Assembly: GCF_041261205.1 (NCBI RefSeq)
Contig: NZ_JBGCCH010000002.1
Span: forward strand, 124,001 to 188,000
Direction of reading: 5' to 3'
Length of the DNA: 64,000 bases
From: Catenulispora sp. MAP5-51
Lineage (GTDB): Bacteria; Actinomycetota; Actinomycetes; Streptomycetales; Catenulisporaceae
Numbering within the stretch: the stretch's first letter is position 1; each line of letters starts with the position of its first letter. The notes under the pieces are model-generated. The model saw nothing but the letters and a program-made list of their open reading frames with translations, had not been told where the DNA came from and did no database searches. Positions 43,898 to 52,121 of this stretch are shown here, piece by piece. The translations under genes were made by a program, and so were the position numbers.

Positions 43898-43928
43898 TTA
43901 CGCGCATTACGCGCACGTGAACGTGCGC
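43898..43928. promoter_or_regulatory. Candidate operator between dctA and its two-component system
   Basis: TTACGCGCA is repeated in tandem at 43898-43906 and 43907-43915. An overlapping perfect 8-bp palindrome follows: GCGCACGT (43911-43918), GA, ACGTGCGC (43921-43928). It lies 77 nt before dctA and 84 nt before the kinase start, well placed for the neighbouring response regulator. Confidence 0.5.
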
Positions 43929-44011
43929 CGTGGGGCACCTCCTTAACGAAAGCTCACCTCACCACGCCGTTCACCTTTGCCGAAACCGATTCGTCGGGGA
44001 CACTGCCGGAC

Positions 44012-45637
44012 ATGCGTCGTCTCCACCGCCGGTTCAGCATCGCCACCCAGGTACTGCTCATGCAGTGCGTGCTGGTGCTGCTGCTGACCGCGGTGGGCTC
44101 CGCGGCGGCCGTCCTGCAGGCGCAGGCCACCGAGCACGCCGACGCGCGCCGCCAGGTGATCGCCACGGCCGAGGCGATCGCCGGCGCGCCGTCCACGGTC
44201 GCGGCGCTGCACACCGCCGATCCGAGCGTCCCGCTGGAGCCGGAGACCACCGCGCTGGAGAAGCAGGCCGGCGTCGACTTCGTGGTGGTGATGACCACCC
44301 AGGGGATCCGCTTCACGCATCCGAACCCGGCGCTGATCGGCAAGACCTTCGTCGGGCACATCGCGCCGGCGGTGGCCGGCAGGGCGTTCACCGAGACCTA
44401 CCGGGGCTCGCTGGGCCCGTCGGTGCGCTCGGTGGTGCCGATCCGCGATCCGCAGCGGGCAGGGGCGATCATCGGCCTGGTCTCGGTCGGCATCACCCAG
44501 CACCGGCTCAGCTCCCTGTTCGGGCAGCAGCTGCCGCTGGTGATCGGGATCTCGGCCGCGGCGCTGGCGCTGGCCGTCCTCGGGGCGTACGCCGTCGGCC
44601 GCCGGGTGCGCCGGCAGACCCGGGGCCTGGGCCCGGTCGCGCTGGCCGAGCTGTACGAGCACCACGACGCGGTGATGCACGCGATGCGCGAGGGCCTGCT
44701 GCTGCTGGACCCGGCGGGCAGGCTGATCCTGGCCAACGACGAGGCGGTCCGGCTGCTGGACCTGCCGGCGGCGCGGGCCGGGCGCACCCCGGCCGAACTC
44801 GGCGTGGACGGCTCGCTCGGCGCGGTGCTGGCCGCCGGCGCCGACGTGGCCGACGGGATCCACCTCACCGACAACCGGGTGGTGACGGTCAACCAGTCCA
44901 CGGCCCGGCGGGCCGGCCGCGACCTGGGCACCGTGGTGACCCTGCGGGACCGCACCGAACTGCAGGCGCTGACCGACGAGCTGGCCTCGGTGCGCGGCTT
45001 CGCCGAAGCGCTGCGCGCCTCCAACCACGAGGCGGCGAACCGGCTGCACACCGTGGTGACGCTGATCGAGCTGGACAAGCCCGGCGAGGCGGTGCGCTTC
45101 GCGACCGGGGAGCTGGCGGCCCAGCAGGAGCTGGTCGACCGGCTGCTGGCCGCGGTCGAGGAGCCGGTGCTGGCCGCGCTGGTGCTGGGGAAGGTCGCGC
45201 AGGCCCGGGAGCGCGGGATCGAGCTGGCCGTCGGGGAGGTGACGGCGGTGCGCGACCTGCCGCTGCCGGTGACCGACGCGGTGACGCTGGTCGGGAACCT
45301 GATCGACAACGCGTTGGACGCCGTGGGCGGCGCGGGCGGTGCCGGGACCTCCGCGGAGACAGGGGGCGGCGCGGCCAAGCGGGTCTGGATCGAGCTCTCC
45401 GACGACGATTCCGGGCTGGGCATCCGGGTCGCCGACAACGGCCCGGGCATCGCGCCGGGGCTGCGCGAGGAGGTGTTCGTGCGCGGATTCACCACCAAGG
45501 CCGAGGCCGGGCGCGGCCTGGGGCTGGCGCTGGTGGCGCAGATCGTGAAGCGGCACGGCGGGACGGTGGCCGTCTCGGAGGCCGAAGGCGGGGGCGCGGA
45601 GTTCGCCGTCCGTATCCCCCGGAGGGGCGGGCAGTGA
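44012..45637 (+). CDS. Sensor histidine kinase, CitA/DcuS family
   Basis: The 541-aa membrane kinase has one span near 12-32 and another near 180-203, flanking an extracytoplasmic PDC/CACHE-type sensor domain (VDFVVVMTTQGIRFTHPNP near 90-108, with GSLGPSVRSVVPIRD). A cytoplasmic PAS domain follows (about 220-325). The phospho-accepting H339 is in RASNHEAANRLHTVVTLIEL, matching the DcuS/CitA pattern H-x3-N-x-L-H. ATP-binding motifs: NLIDNALDAV, DNGPGI and GRGLGLALV. ATG 44012 is divergent from dctA; its stop overlaps the regulator ATG (TGATG). It likely senses an external C4-dicarboxylate or citrate-like acid. Confidence 0.88.
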   Translation: MRRLHRRFSIATQVLLMQCVLVLLLTAVGSAAAVLQAQATEHADARRQVIATAEAIAGAPSTVAALHTADPSVPLEPETTALEKQAGVDFVVVMTTQGIRFTHPNPALIGKTFVGHIAPAVAGRAFTETYRGSLGPSVRSVVPIRDPQRAGAIIGLVSVGITQHRLSSLFGQQLPLVIGISAAALALAVLGAYAVGRRVRRQTRGLGPVALAELYEHHDAVMHAMREGLLLLDPAGRLILANDEAVRLLDLPAARAGRTPAELGVDGSLGAVLAAGADVADGIHLTDNRVVTVNQSTARRAGRDLGTVVTLRDRTELQALTDELASVRGFAEALRASNHEAANRLHTVVTLIELDKPGEAVRFATGELAAQQELVDRLLAAVEEPVLAALVLGKVAQARERGIELAVGEVTAVRDLPLPVTDAVTLVGNLIDNALDAVGGAGGAGTSAETGGGAAKRVWIELSDDDSGLGIRVADNGPGIAPGLREEVFVRGFTTKAEAGRGLGLALVAQIVKRHGGTVAVSEAEGGGAEFAVRIPRRGGQ

Positions 45638-46326
45638 TGCGCACAGTGATCCGCACCCTGGTGGTGGAAGACGATCCGGTGCTGGCCGAGGCGCATCGCG
45701 TCTACGTCGAACGGGTCCCCGGCTTCGAGGTCGCGGACGTCGCGCGCACCGGCGCCGACGCGCTGCGCGTGCTGGCCGCGCGGGACGTGGACCTGGTGCT
45801 GCTGGACGTGTACCTGCCGGACATGACCGGCATCGACCTGTGCCGCACGCTGCGGGCCCGCGGCGACGGCACCGACGTGATCGCGGTGACCTCGGCCCGG
45901 GACCTGGCGACGGTGCGGGCCGCGGTGTCGCTGGGGATCGTGCAGTACCTGATCAAGCCGTTCCAGTTCTCGACGTTCCGCGCCCGGCTGGAGACCTACG
46001 CCGACTTCCGCCGCGCCGCCGAGTCCGCCGACGCCAGCTCCGACGCGCTGCAGCAGGACGAACTGGACCGGATGCTCGACGGACTGCGCTCCCCTCGGCC
46101 CGCGCAGCTGCCCAAGGGGCTCTCGGACAGCACGCTGGCCGCGCTCGTCGGGATCCTGAAGACGGACTCGCCGCTGACCGCGGCCGAACTGGCCGGCCGG
46201 GCCGGGGTGAGCGCGCCGACCACGCGGCGCTATCTCGAATACCTGACAGCGCGGCGGCTGGTCTCCGGACAGCCGCGCTACGGCGGGCCCGGGCGGCCGG
46301 AAACGGTCTACCAGTGGTCTGGGTGA
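45637..46326 (+). CDS. Response regulator, CitB/DcuR family
   Basis: The 229-aa regulator has a full receiver: acidic pair in TLVVEDDPVLAEAHRVYVER, phospho-acceptor D57 in LVLLDVYLPDMTG, conserved Thr/Ser in IAVTSARD, and Lys in QYLIKPFQF. A linker leads to the CitB-type DNA-binding domain near 170-225 (LTAAELAGRAGVSAPTTRRY, then PETVYQW). The ATG overlaps the kinase stop, with GGAGGGGCGGGCAGTG upstream. Together with the kinase it most likely activates divergent dctA, by analogy with DcuSR/DctSR. Confidence 0.88.
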   Translation: MRTVIRTLVVEDDPVLAEAHRVYVERVPGFEVADVARTGADALRVLAARDVDLVLLDVYLPDMTGIDLCRTLRARGDGTDVIAVTSARDLATVRAAVSLGIVQYLIKPFQFSTFRARLETYADFRRAAESADASSDALQQDELDRMLDGLRSPRPAQLPKGLSDSTLAALVGILKTDSPLTAAELAGRAGVSAPTTRRYLEYLTARRLVSGQPRYGGPGRPETVYQWSG

Positions 46327-46442
46327 ACGCCCACGGAGAGCTTCGCGTGACAGTGTGCGACGACTGCGCGGGGCAATCGTCAGCATCCATCAAAAGGCCG
46401 GTGCACCCACGTTGACAAGCCCGTCTATCCGACGTTGAGCAA

Positions 46443-47222
46443 ATGGTGAGCCCGGCGGCGGACAGTGTGGGTATGCGAGTTCTCATCACCGGACTGGGTC
46501 GGCGGCGCAGCCGGACCCTCAGTGGCGGACTTTCCGCGCTGGGGTTCGATGTGCTGGACGCCGCCGACGTCACCGGGGCCGGGCCGCTGCGGCGGCTGCC
46601 GGACGTGGTGCTGCTGGAATGCGGCATCGTCGATCGCGAAGTGCTGGCGTTCTGCCGCCGGCTGCGCACCGAGCTGCAGGCCCCGATCATCGCCGTCACC
46701 CATCGCGTGGACATGAACGCGTGGCTGCGCGGTCACGACAACGGCATCGACGACTACGTGGTCCAGCCGTTCGGACTTCAGGAGTTGGCCGCGCGTCTGC
46801 GGCTGGCCGTGGCCCCACCACGGCCGCCGCTGACCCCCGGGCCGCCGCGCCGCATCGTCGCCGGACCCCTGGTGGTCGCGGAGGACTCGCGGACGGTCAC
46901 CGTGCACGGCCAGCGTGTCGCCCTGCGCCCGAAGGAGTACCAGCTGCTGGTGGTCCTGGCCCGGCAGGCCGGCACCGTGCTGGCGCGCGACCAGCTCATA
47001 GCCCGGCTGTGGCCGGCCGGCTGGGACGGCGCGGAGCGCTCGCTCGAGGTGCACATCGCCTCGCTGCGCTCGAAGCTCGCGCTGCCCGGCATGATCGCCA
47101 CGGTGCGCGGCGTGGGCTACCGGCTGGTCACGCCGGAGTCGTTCCTGCGCCTGAGTTCGGAGGCGGTGCGGCAGCTGCGGGAGGAAGCTGCGGGCCGCGA
47201 GCGAACGGTGGTCGCGGCGTGA
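46443..47222 (+). CDS. OmpR-like winged-helix regulator with degenerate receiver domain
   Basis: The 259-aa protein combines a receiver-like domain (about 10-115) with an OmpR/PhoB winged helix (about 135-230: ALRPKEYQLLVVLARQAG, ERSLEVHIASLRSKL, TVRGVGYRLV). In the receiver the phospho-acceptor Asp is Glu59 (VVLLECGIVD), the N-terminal acidic pair is absent (VLITGLGRRR), and the conserved Lys of K-P-F is Gln108 (VVQPFGL). It therefore probably does not take up phosphate and may be constitutively active or ligand-controlled. No kinase gene adjoins. Start uncertain: ATG 46443 or ATG 46473. A hairpin terminator follows, then the Tad operon. Confidence 0.8.
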   Translation: MVSPAADSVGMRVLITGLGRRRSRTLSGGLSALGFDVLDAADVTGAGPLRRLPDVVLLECGIVDREVLAFCRRLRTELQAPIIAVTHRVDMNAWLRGHDNGIDDYVVQPFGLQELAARLRLAVAPPRPPLTPGPPRRIVAGPLVVAEDSRTVTVHGQRVALRPKEYQLLVVLARQAGTVLARDQLIARLWPAGWDGAERSLEVHIASLRSKLALPGMIATVRGVGYRLVTPESFLRLSSEAVRQLREEAAGRERTVVAA

Positions 47223-47250
47223 CAGCCGTGTGAGATATGTCCGGCCGAAC

Positions 47251-47288
47251 GGCCGCCGCGACTCGGGAGACCCGATGTCACGGCGGCC
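47251..47288 (+). terminator. Terminator after the OmpR-like gene
   Basis: GGCCGCCG (47251-47258) pairs with CGGCGGCC (47281-47288), with an inner TCGGG/CCCGA stem, and TTT follows. It separates the regulator from the Tad operon. Confidence 0.65.
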
Positions 47289-47303
47289 TTTGCCACGTAT
47301 AGT
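47275..47303 (+). promoter_or_regulatory. Candidate promoter of the Tad pilus operon
   Basis: ATGTCA (47275-47280, four of six bases match TTGACA) and TATAGT (47298-47303) are separated by 17 bp. Transcription would start near 47310 and give a leader of about 200 nt before GTG 47518. The leader has several short GC stems but no riboswitch family I recognise. Confidence 0.45.
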
Positions 47304-47517
47304 GACGAAGTAAATGCGGGAACTGGGAACGGACCGCGCGTGAACAGGTAAAGATCGCAAAACGCCCCTCCCCGGGGGCCCTGAAAGGCGGTTACGATAG
47401 CCGCTCGCAGGGGGATGGCGAACCGTCCATCGCCACATCGCTTCCGGGGGGATCACAATCCTCCCCGTCTCTGCGTTCTGCGATGTGGCCTGACGTGTGT
47501 AGGCGGGGAAGACAGCT

Positions 47518-48207
47518 GTGAGCAAGGACCGAACGATTCCGGGCGCCCCGGCAGCGGGTGCCGCTTTCGGAGGTGGTCGCGCGGTCGCGCCCACCCGGCT
47601 GCCCACGGCGCCCCGCGAGCGCAAACCCGCGCTGGCGGCCCTGGCGGTGCTGCTCATCCTGGCCGGCGCGCTGGCGACGATGCTGTTGGTGACCCAGTCC
47701 GGGCACCGGGTCTCGGTGGTGCGGGTGGGCAACACCACCATCGCCGCCGGGTCCACCCTGAGCACCGGCGAGTTCGTGGAGACCAGTGTCGCGCAGGACA
47801 GCGGCATCAACTATGTGCTCTGGAGCCAGGTCGGGAGGCTGCAGGGCCAGGTCACCTACAACACCCTGGTCAAGGGATCGCTGCTGACCGGCGAGATGCT
47901 CACCGACCAGTCGAGCGTGCCGGCCGGCGTCACACCGGGCACCACGCTGATGGGCGTCCAGTTCAAGCAGGGCCACTACCCGACACAGCAGATGTACATC
48001 GGCGACAAGTTCACGCTGTACACCGAGACCACCACGCCCGGCGCCAACGGCCAGAACGCCACCACGACCTGGGTCCAGCTGTGCACGGTGATCCTGGTGA
48101 ACCGGAACGACGCCGACACCCTGACGGCGACCATCGCCGTGCCCACCGACAAGGTGCTGTCTGTCGCGAACGCCAGCGACCTGATGATCACCAAGACATT
48201 CGGGTAG
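47518..48207 (+). CDS. cpaB: SAF-domain, CpaB/RcpC-like pilus assembly protein
   Basis: The 229-aa product has a Pro/Arg N-tail, one membrane span (about 38-58, LAALAVLLILAGALATMLLV) and a periplasm-side SAF domain near 65-130: RVGNTTIAAGSTLSTGEFVE, then YNTLVKGSLLTGEMLT. It resembles CpaB/RcpC, which in Gram-negative Tad systems supports the outer-membrane pore; actinobacterial versions lack that pore and may act in the wall. GTG 47518 follows GGGGAAG. It is the first gene of the Tad operon; tadZ starts 13 nt after its stop. The C-terminal half has no family I recognise. Confidence 0.7.
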   Translation: MSKDRTIPGAPAAGAAFGGGRAVAPTRLPTAPRERKPALAALAVLLILAGALATMLLVTQSGHRVSVVRVGNTTIAAGSTLSTGEFVETSVAQDSGINYVLWSQVGRLQGQVTYNTLVKGSLLTGEMLTDQSSVPAGVTPGTTLMGVQFKQGHYPTQQMYIGDKFTLYTETTTPGANGQNATTTWVQLCTVILVNRNDADTLTATIAVPTDKVLSVANASDLMITKTFG

Positions 48208-48220
48208 GGCAGCGCACCTC

Positions 48221-49879
48221 ATGTCCCTGATCGTCCTGGCCTCCGACAAGGGTTCCCCCGGCGTCACCACGACCGCGGTGGCGCTGGCCGGCGTCTGGCC
48301 GCGCCGCGCCATCCTGGCCGAGTGCGACCCCGCCGGCGGCGACCTGGTCTACCGCGCCCCGGCCGAGAGCGGCGCGCCGCTGAACCCGAACATCGGCATG
48401 CTCTCCCTGGCCACCACGGCCCGCCACGGCCTGTCCGCGCACCAGCTGGAACAGCACATCCAGCGCATGCACGGCGGCCTGGAACTGGTGGTCGGCCTGG
48501 CCACCGGCGACCAGTCGGCGGGCCTGACAGGCCTGTGGCCGGCCCTGGGCCGCGCCTTCGACGGACTGCCCGGCACCGACGTGATCGCCGACTGCGGCCG
48601 CGTCGACGCCACCAGCCCGGCCCTGGAACTGATGGCGGCAGCATCCCTGGTGGTCCTGATCGCCCGCACCTCGGCAGAGCAGATCGCCCACGTCCGCGAC
48701 CGCGCACTGTCCCTCCTCCAGCGCGTCGGCGGCGGCACCGCCACAGCCGGCGGCGGCCTGGGCGTCCCGATCGGCGTGGTCCTGATCGTCGACCCGAAGC
48801 AGCGCACCCGCGTCACCGCGCAGGTCGACGAACTCCTGCGCACCAGCGGCCTACCGGTGAAGGTGATCGGCACCATCGCCGACGACCCCGACGGCGCGGA
48901 CCTGATCAACGGCCGCGGCCGCGGCCGCCTGGACCGCACCCTGCTGATCCGCTCGACCCGCGAAGTGGCACTGGACTTGTCGCGGATCTACGGGACACCT
49001 TCGCAGGGGCCCGGGCCGGGCGGCGGCGGGCCGATGCCGGGTCCGGGTCAGCAGCAGCAATATGCCGCGCCGCCGATGCAGCAGCCGGTCGCACCGCCGC
49101 GGCCACCGCAGGGTGCGCCCGGCATGGCGGATCCGATGGCGAACCGGGGCGCGCGCCGGCCTGCAGAGCCGACCATGGCCAATCCGGGTTCGCAGCAGCC
49201 TGCGTCGCAGGCGATGGGCAATCCAGGGCCGCCGCAGCACATGCCGGCACCTCCGGCGATGGGCGATCCCATGTCGCAGCAGCCTGCGCCCGGCATGGCT
49301 CCGCAGCACCACATATCGGCACCTCCGGCAATAGCCGACCCGATGTCGCAGCAGCTCGCGCCTGGCATGGCGCCGGTGCCGCAGCAACACATGCCAGCCC
49401 CGCAGCAACCCGCACCTGGCATGGCGCCGGTGCCGCAGCAGCACATGCCGGCACCTCCGGCGATGACCGATCCCGTCCCGCAGCAACCCGCGCCGCCGGC
49501 CATGACTCCCGTGCCGCAGCACCACATACCGGCGCCCTCGGCCCCTCCCGCCAACGGCTACCCGCCGCCCGCGCAGGGCTCCGGAGGCTCCGGCACCGCG
49601 AAGAAGCCGATGTTCCGCCGCAACGCCCAGCCGCAGCCCACCGTCTGGCCCGGCGAGCAGCCGCCTGCTCCGCCGACCTCGCCTACTTCGCCGACTCCCC
49701 CGGCCCCGCCGCCCTCGGCGCACGAGGGCTTCACCTCCGTCACCCTCGGCGGCGGCCCCGATCCGCGCGGCAATCTGCCGTACCAGGAGGCGGTCGAGTT
49801 GGAGCGGCTTCCGCCGCGCGATGAGATCGCGCCCGGGCGGGGCGGCCACCGGGCCGGGCCGCCGCAGGGGGGCCAGTGA
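48221..49879 (+). CDS. TadZ/CpaE-like ATPase-fold protein with long Pro/Gln/Met repeat tail
   Basis: The 552-aa product starts with a MinD/ParA-like domain (1 to about 250): LIVLASDKGSPGVTTTAVAL near 3-22, where the P-loop Lys of KGGxGKT is Val, and AECDPAGGDLVYRA. Thus nucleotide hydrolysis is doubtful. TadZ proteins place the pilus machine in the cell. Residues 262 to about 500 are disordered, with five or six copies of a module around QQPAPGMAPVPQQHMPAPPA. A conserved-looking C-terminal patch is GFTSVTLGGGPDPRGNLPYQ. Its TGA overlaps the tadA ATG (49879). Confidence 0.7.
   Translation: MSLIVLASDKGSPGVTTTAVALAGVWPRRAILAECDPAGGDLVYRAPAESGAPLNPNIGMLSLATTARHGLSAHQLEQHIQRMHGGLELVVGLATGDQSAGLTGLWPALGRAFDGLPGTDVIADCGRVDATSPALELMAAASLVVLIARTSAEQIAHVRDRALSLLQRVGGGTATAGGGLGVPIGVVLIVDPKQRTRVTAQVDELLRTSGLPVKVIGTIADDPDGADLINGRGRGRLDRTLLIRSTREVALDLSRIYGTPSQGPGPGGGGPMPGPGQQQQYAAPPMQQPVAPPRPPQGAPGMADPMANRGARRPAEPTMANPGSQQPASQAMGNPGPPQHMPAPPAMGDPMSQQPAPGMAPQHHISAPPAIADPMSQQLAPGMAPVPQQHMPAPQQPAPGMAPVPQQHMPAPPAMTDPVPQQPAPPAMTPVPQHHIPAPSAPPANGYPPPAQGSGGSGTAKKPMFRRNAQPQPTVWPGEQPPAPPTSPTSPTPPAPPPSAHEGFTSVTLGGGPDPRGNLPYQEAVELERLPPRDEIAPGRGGHRAGPPQGGQ
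49186..49560 (+). repeat. Imperfect tandem repeats inside tadZ-like gene
   Basis: Five or six copies of a 45-70-bp module encode variants of DPMSQQPAPGMAP followed by QHHISAPPA or QQHMPAPPA. The repeat is coding and in frame. Copy number could vary by recombination without breaking the gene. Confidence 0.6.
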
Positions 49880-51204
49880 TGATTCCCATCGACCACGGGC
49901 TGGTCAAGCGGCTGCGGCAGGAGGTCGGGGACTGGCTGGCCGAGCAGCGGCGGGCCGATCAGGCCTCGCGGCTGCCTCCGATGACCGGCGAGGATGAGCG
50001 GCAGTACGCGCGTGCTCTGGTGGCGCAGGCCCTGGAGGACCATGCGCGGGCCGAGATCACCTATGGCCGTACGCCGCCGAACGCCATGGAGGAGGAGGCG
50101 CTGGCGGCCGCGGTGCATGCCGCGCTCTACGGCGTCGGGCGGTTGCAGCCGCTGCTGGACGATCCCGAGATCGAGAACATCGACATCAACGGGTGCGACC
50201 GGGTCTTCCTCGGGTACGCCGACGGCCGGGAGGCCGAGGGCGAGCCGGTCGCCGACAACGACGAGGAGCTCATCGAGCTCATCCAGGTGCTCGGCGCCTA
50301 CTCCGGTCTGTCCTCGCGACCGTTCGACACCGCGAATCCGCAGTTGGACCTGCGGCTGCCGGACGGGTCGCGGCTCTCGGCGGTCATGGACGTCACCCGG
50401 CGCCCCGCGCTGTCGATCCGGCGGGCGCGGCTGGGCAAGGTGTTCCTGCGGGACCTGGAGGCCAACGGGACCTTGCTGCCCGAGCTCGGCGCGTTCCTGC
50501 GGGCGGCGGTCGCGGCGCGCAAGAACATCATGATCGCCGGGTCCACCAACGCCGGGAAGACCACGCTGCTGCGCGCGCTGGCCAACGAGATCCCCGGCCA
50601 CGAGCGCCTGATCACCGTCGAGCGGGCGCTGGAGCTGGGCCTGGACCAGTTCCCCGAGCTGCATCCGAACGTCGTGGCCTTCGAGGAGCGGCTGCCGAAC
50701 TCCGAGGGCCACGGCGCGGTGTCGATGGCCGAGCTGGTGCGCCGCAGCCTGCGCATGAACCCCTCGCGGGTGATCGTCGGCGAGGTGCTGGGCGACGAGA
50801 TCGTCACCATGCTCAACGCCATGTCCCAGGGCAACGACGGCTCGCTGAGCACCATCCACGCGAACTCCTCGCTGGAGGTCTTCAACCGCGTGTCCACCTA
50901 CGCCCTGCAATCGCGCGAGCGGCTGCCGGTGGAGGCCAGCCAGATGCTGATCGCCGGCGCCATCAACTTCGTGGTCTTCATCACCCGCCGCAACGCCTAC
51001 CACCAGGGCGGCACGCTGCAGCGCATGGTGACCTCGGTCCGCGAGGTGAACGGCATCGACGGCCGCGTGCTGTCCTCCGAGATCTTCGCCGAGGGCCCGG
51101 ACGGCCGCGCCGTCGCGCACGCCCCGATCGCCTGCATGGAGGACCTCGCGCAGGTCGGCTACACCGGCCCCATGCAGACCCACCACGCTCCGGGATGGAG
51201 GTGA
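49879..51204 (+). CDS. tadA: Tad pilus secretion ATPase TadA/CpaF
   Basis: The 441-aa type II/IV secretion ATPase powers pilus assembly and perhaps retraction. Motifs: DPEIENIDINGCDRVFLGY near 96-114, RPFDTANPQLDLRLPDGSRL, Walker A GSTNAGKTT at about 221-229, Walker B-like RVIVGEVLGDE near 297-307, and His box STIHANSS near 324-331. ATG 49879 is chosen because the upstream stop overlaps it and AGGGGGGCC precedes; a GTG sits one codon earlier. tadB begins 8 nt after its stop. It is the core motor of the operon and strongly conserved. Confidence 0.92.
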   Translation: MIPIDHGLVKRLRQEVGDWLAEQRRADQASRLPPMTGEDERQYARALVAQALEDHARAEITYGRTPPNAMEEEALAAAVHAALYGVGRLQPLLDDPEIENIDINGCDRVFLGYADGREAEGEPVADNDEELIELIQVLGAYSGLSSRPFDTANPQLDLRLPDGSRLSAVMDVTRRPALSIRRARLGKVFLRDLEANGTLLPELGAFLRAAVAARKNIMIAGSTNAGKTTLLRALANEIPGHERLITVERALELGLDQFPELHPNVVAFEERLPNSEGHGAVSMAELVRRSLRMNPSRVIVGEVLGDEIVTMLNAMSQGNDGSLSTIHANSSLEVFNRVSTYALQSRERLPVEASQMLIAGAINFVVFITRRNAYHQGGTLQRMVTSVREVNGIDGRVLSSEIFAEGPDGRAVAHAPIACMEDLAQVGYTGPMQTHHAPGWR

Positions 51205-51212
51205 GGCCGCCG

Positions 51213-52121
51213 ATGGACACAGCGGTCTTCAATCCCGCCACCTTCGCCGCGCTCGGCGTCGGCGCGGCCGTCGGCGCCGCCCTGGCGCTGCTGATCGCCG
51301 CGCTCCGCGGCTTCCCGGCCAAGCCGGAGGAGGAGCGCAAGCGCAGCGCCGGCGACGTCATCAAGTTCCTGTCCACGCGCGGCGCGGTCGCGATCGTGGT
51401 CGGCGCGGTGGTGCTGGCCGCGACCCGCTGGCCGACCGCCGCGATCGCCTCCGGCGTCCTGGTCTTCTTCTGGAACCAGCTGTTCGGCGGGCTGGCCGCC
51501 GAGCGCGCCGCGCTGGCCCGGGTGGAGGCGCTGGCCGGCTGGACCGAGAGCCTGCGCGACACCATCGCCGGCGCGGTCGGCCTGGAGCAGGCGATCCCGG
51601 CCACCGCCCGCGCCGCCTCCCCGGCGATCCGCGACAACCTGCACACCCTGGTGGACCGGCTGCGCGCGCGCATGCCGATGCCGCAGGCGCTGGAGTACTT
51701 CGCCGACGACATGGACGACGCCTCGGCCGACCTGGTCATCGCCGCGCTGATCCTGAACGCCCGGCTGCGCGGCCCCGGCCTTCGCGAGGTGCTCGGCGCG
51801 CTCGCGCAGTCCTCGCGCGAGGAGGTCGACATGCGCCAGCGCGTCATGGCGCAGCGCAGCTCGACCCGGCGCAGCGTGCAGATCGTGGTCGGGGTGTCGG
51901 TCGCGGTGGTGCTGGGGCTGGCGATCTTCAACAAGTCCTTCGTGCAGCCCTACAGCACGGCCACCGGCCAGATGGTCCTGCTGGCGGTGATCGCGCTGTT
52001 CGCGGCCGGGTTCTACTGGCTGCGCCGGCTGTCCTCGATCGAGACCCCGGCCCGGTTCCTGCAACGCGCCCGGACCCCGCAGCCGCAGGTTCCCGACCAG
52101 CGAGGCGGTGATCCGCGATGA
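51213..52121 (+). CDS. tadB: Tad pilus inner-membrane platform protein TadB
   Basis: The 302-aa product has hydrophobic spans near 8-28, 55-85 and two at the C-terminus (about 220-270), enclosing a T2SF cytoplasmic domain: WTESLRDTIAGAVGLEQAIP, then ADLVIAALILNARLRGPGLR. These match TadB. ATG 51213 is chosen because GGAGGTGAGG is 6 nt upstream; ATG 51195 overlaps tadA. Its stop overlaps the tadC ATG (ATGA). It would form the membrane platform with TadC on which TadA acts. Confidence 0.88.
   Translation: MDTAVFNPATFAALGVGAAVGAALALLIAALRGFPAKPEEERKRSAGDVIKFLSTRGAVAIVVGAVVLAATRWPTAAIASGVLVFFWNQLFGGLAAERAALARVEALAGWTESLRDTIAGAVGLEQAIPATARAASPAIRDNLHTLVDRLRARMPMPQALEYFADDMDDASADLVIAALILNARLRGPGLREVLGALAQSSREEVDMRQRVMAQRSSTRRSVQIVVGVSVAVVLGLAIFNKSFVQPYSTATGQMVLLAVIALFAAGFYWLRRLSSIETPARFLQRARTPQPQVPDQRGGDPR

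Noticed and set aside
46412-46417. Perfect TTGACA as -35 of the OmpR-like gene
   Set aside because: At 17 or 18 bp downstream the hexamer is TTGAGC or TGAGCA, which is not a -10 element.
47330-47450. Cyclic-di-GMP (GEMM) riboswitch before the Tad operon
   Set aside because: A GCAAA core and a GGTAAA segment occur, but the hairpin that should separate them is missing and the second arm does not fit.
49186-49560. CRISPR-like repeats
   Set aside because: Repeats are imperfect, of uneven spacing, and in frame inside a coding gene with Pro/Gln/Met modules.
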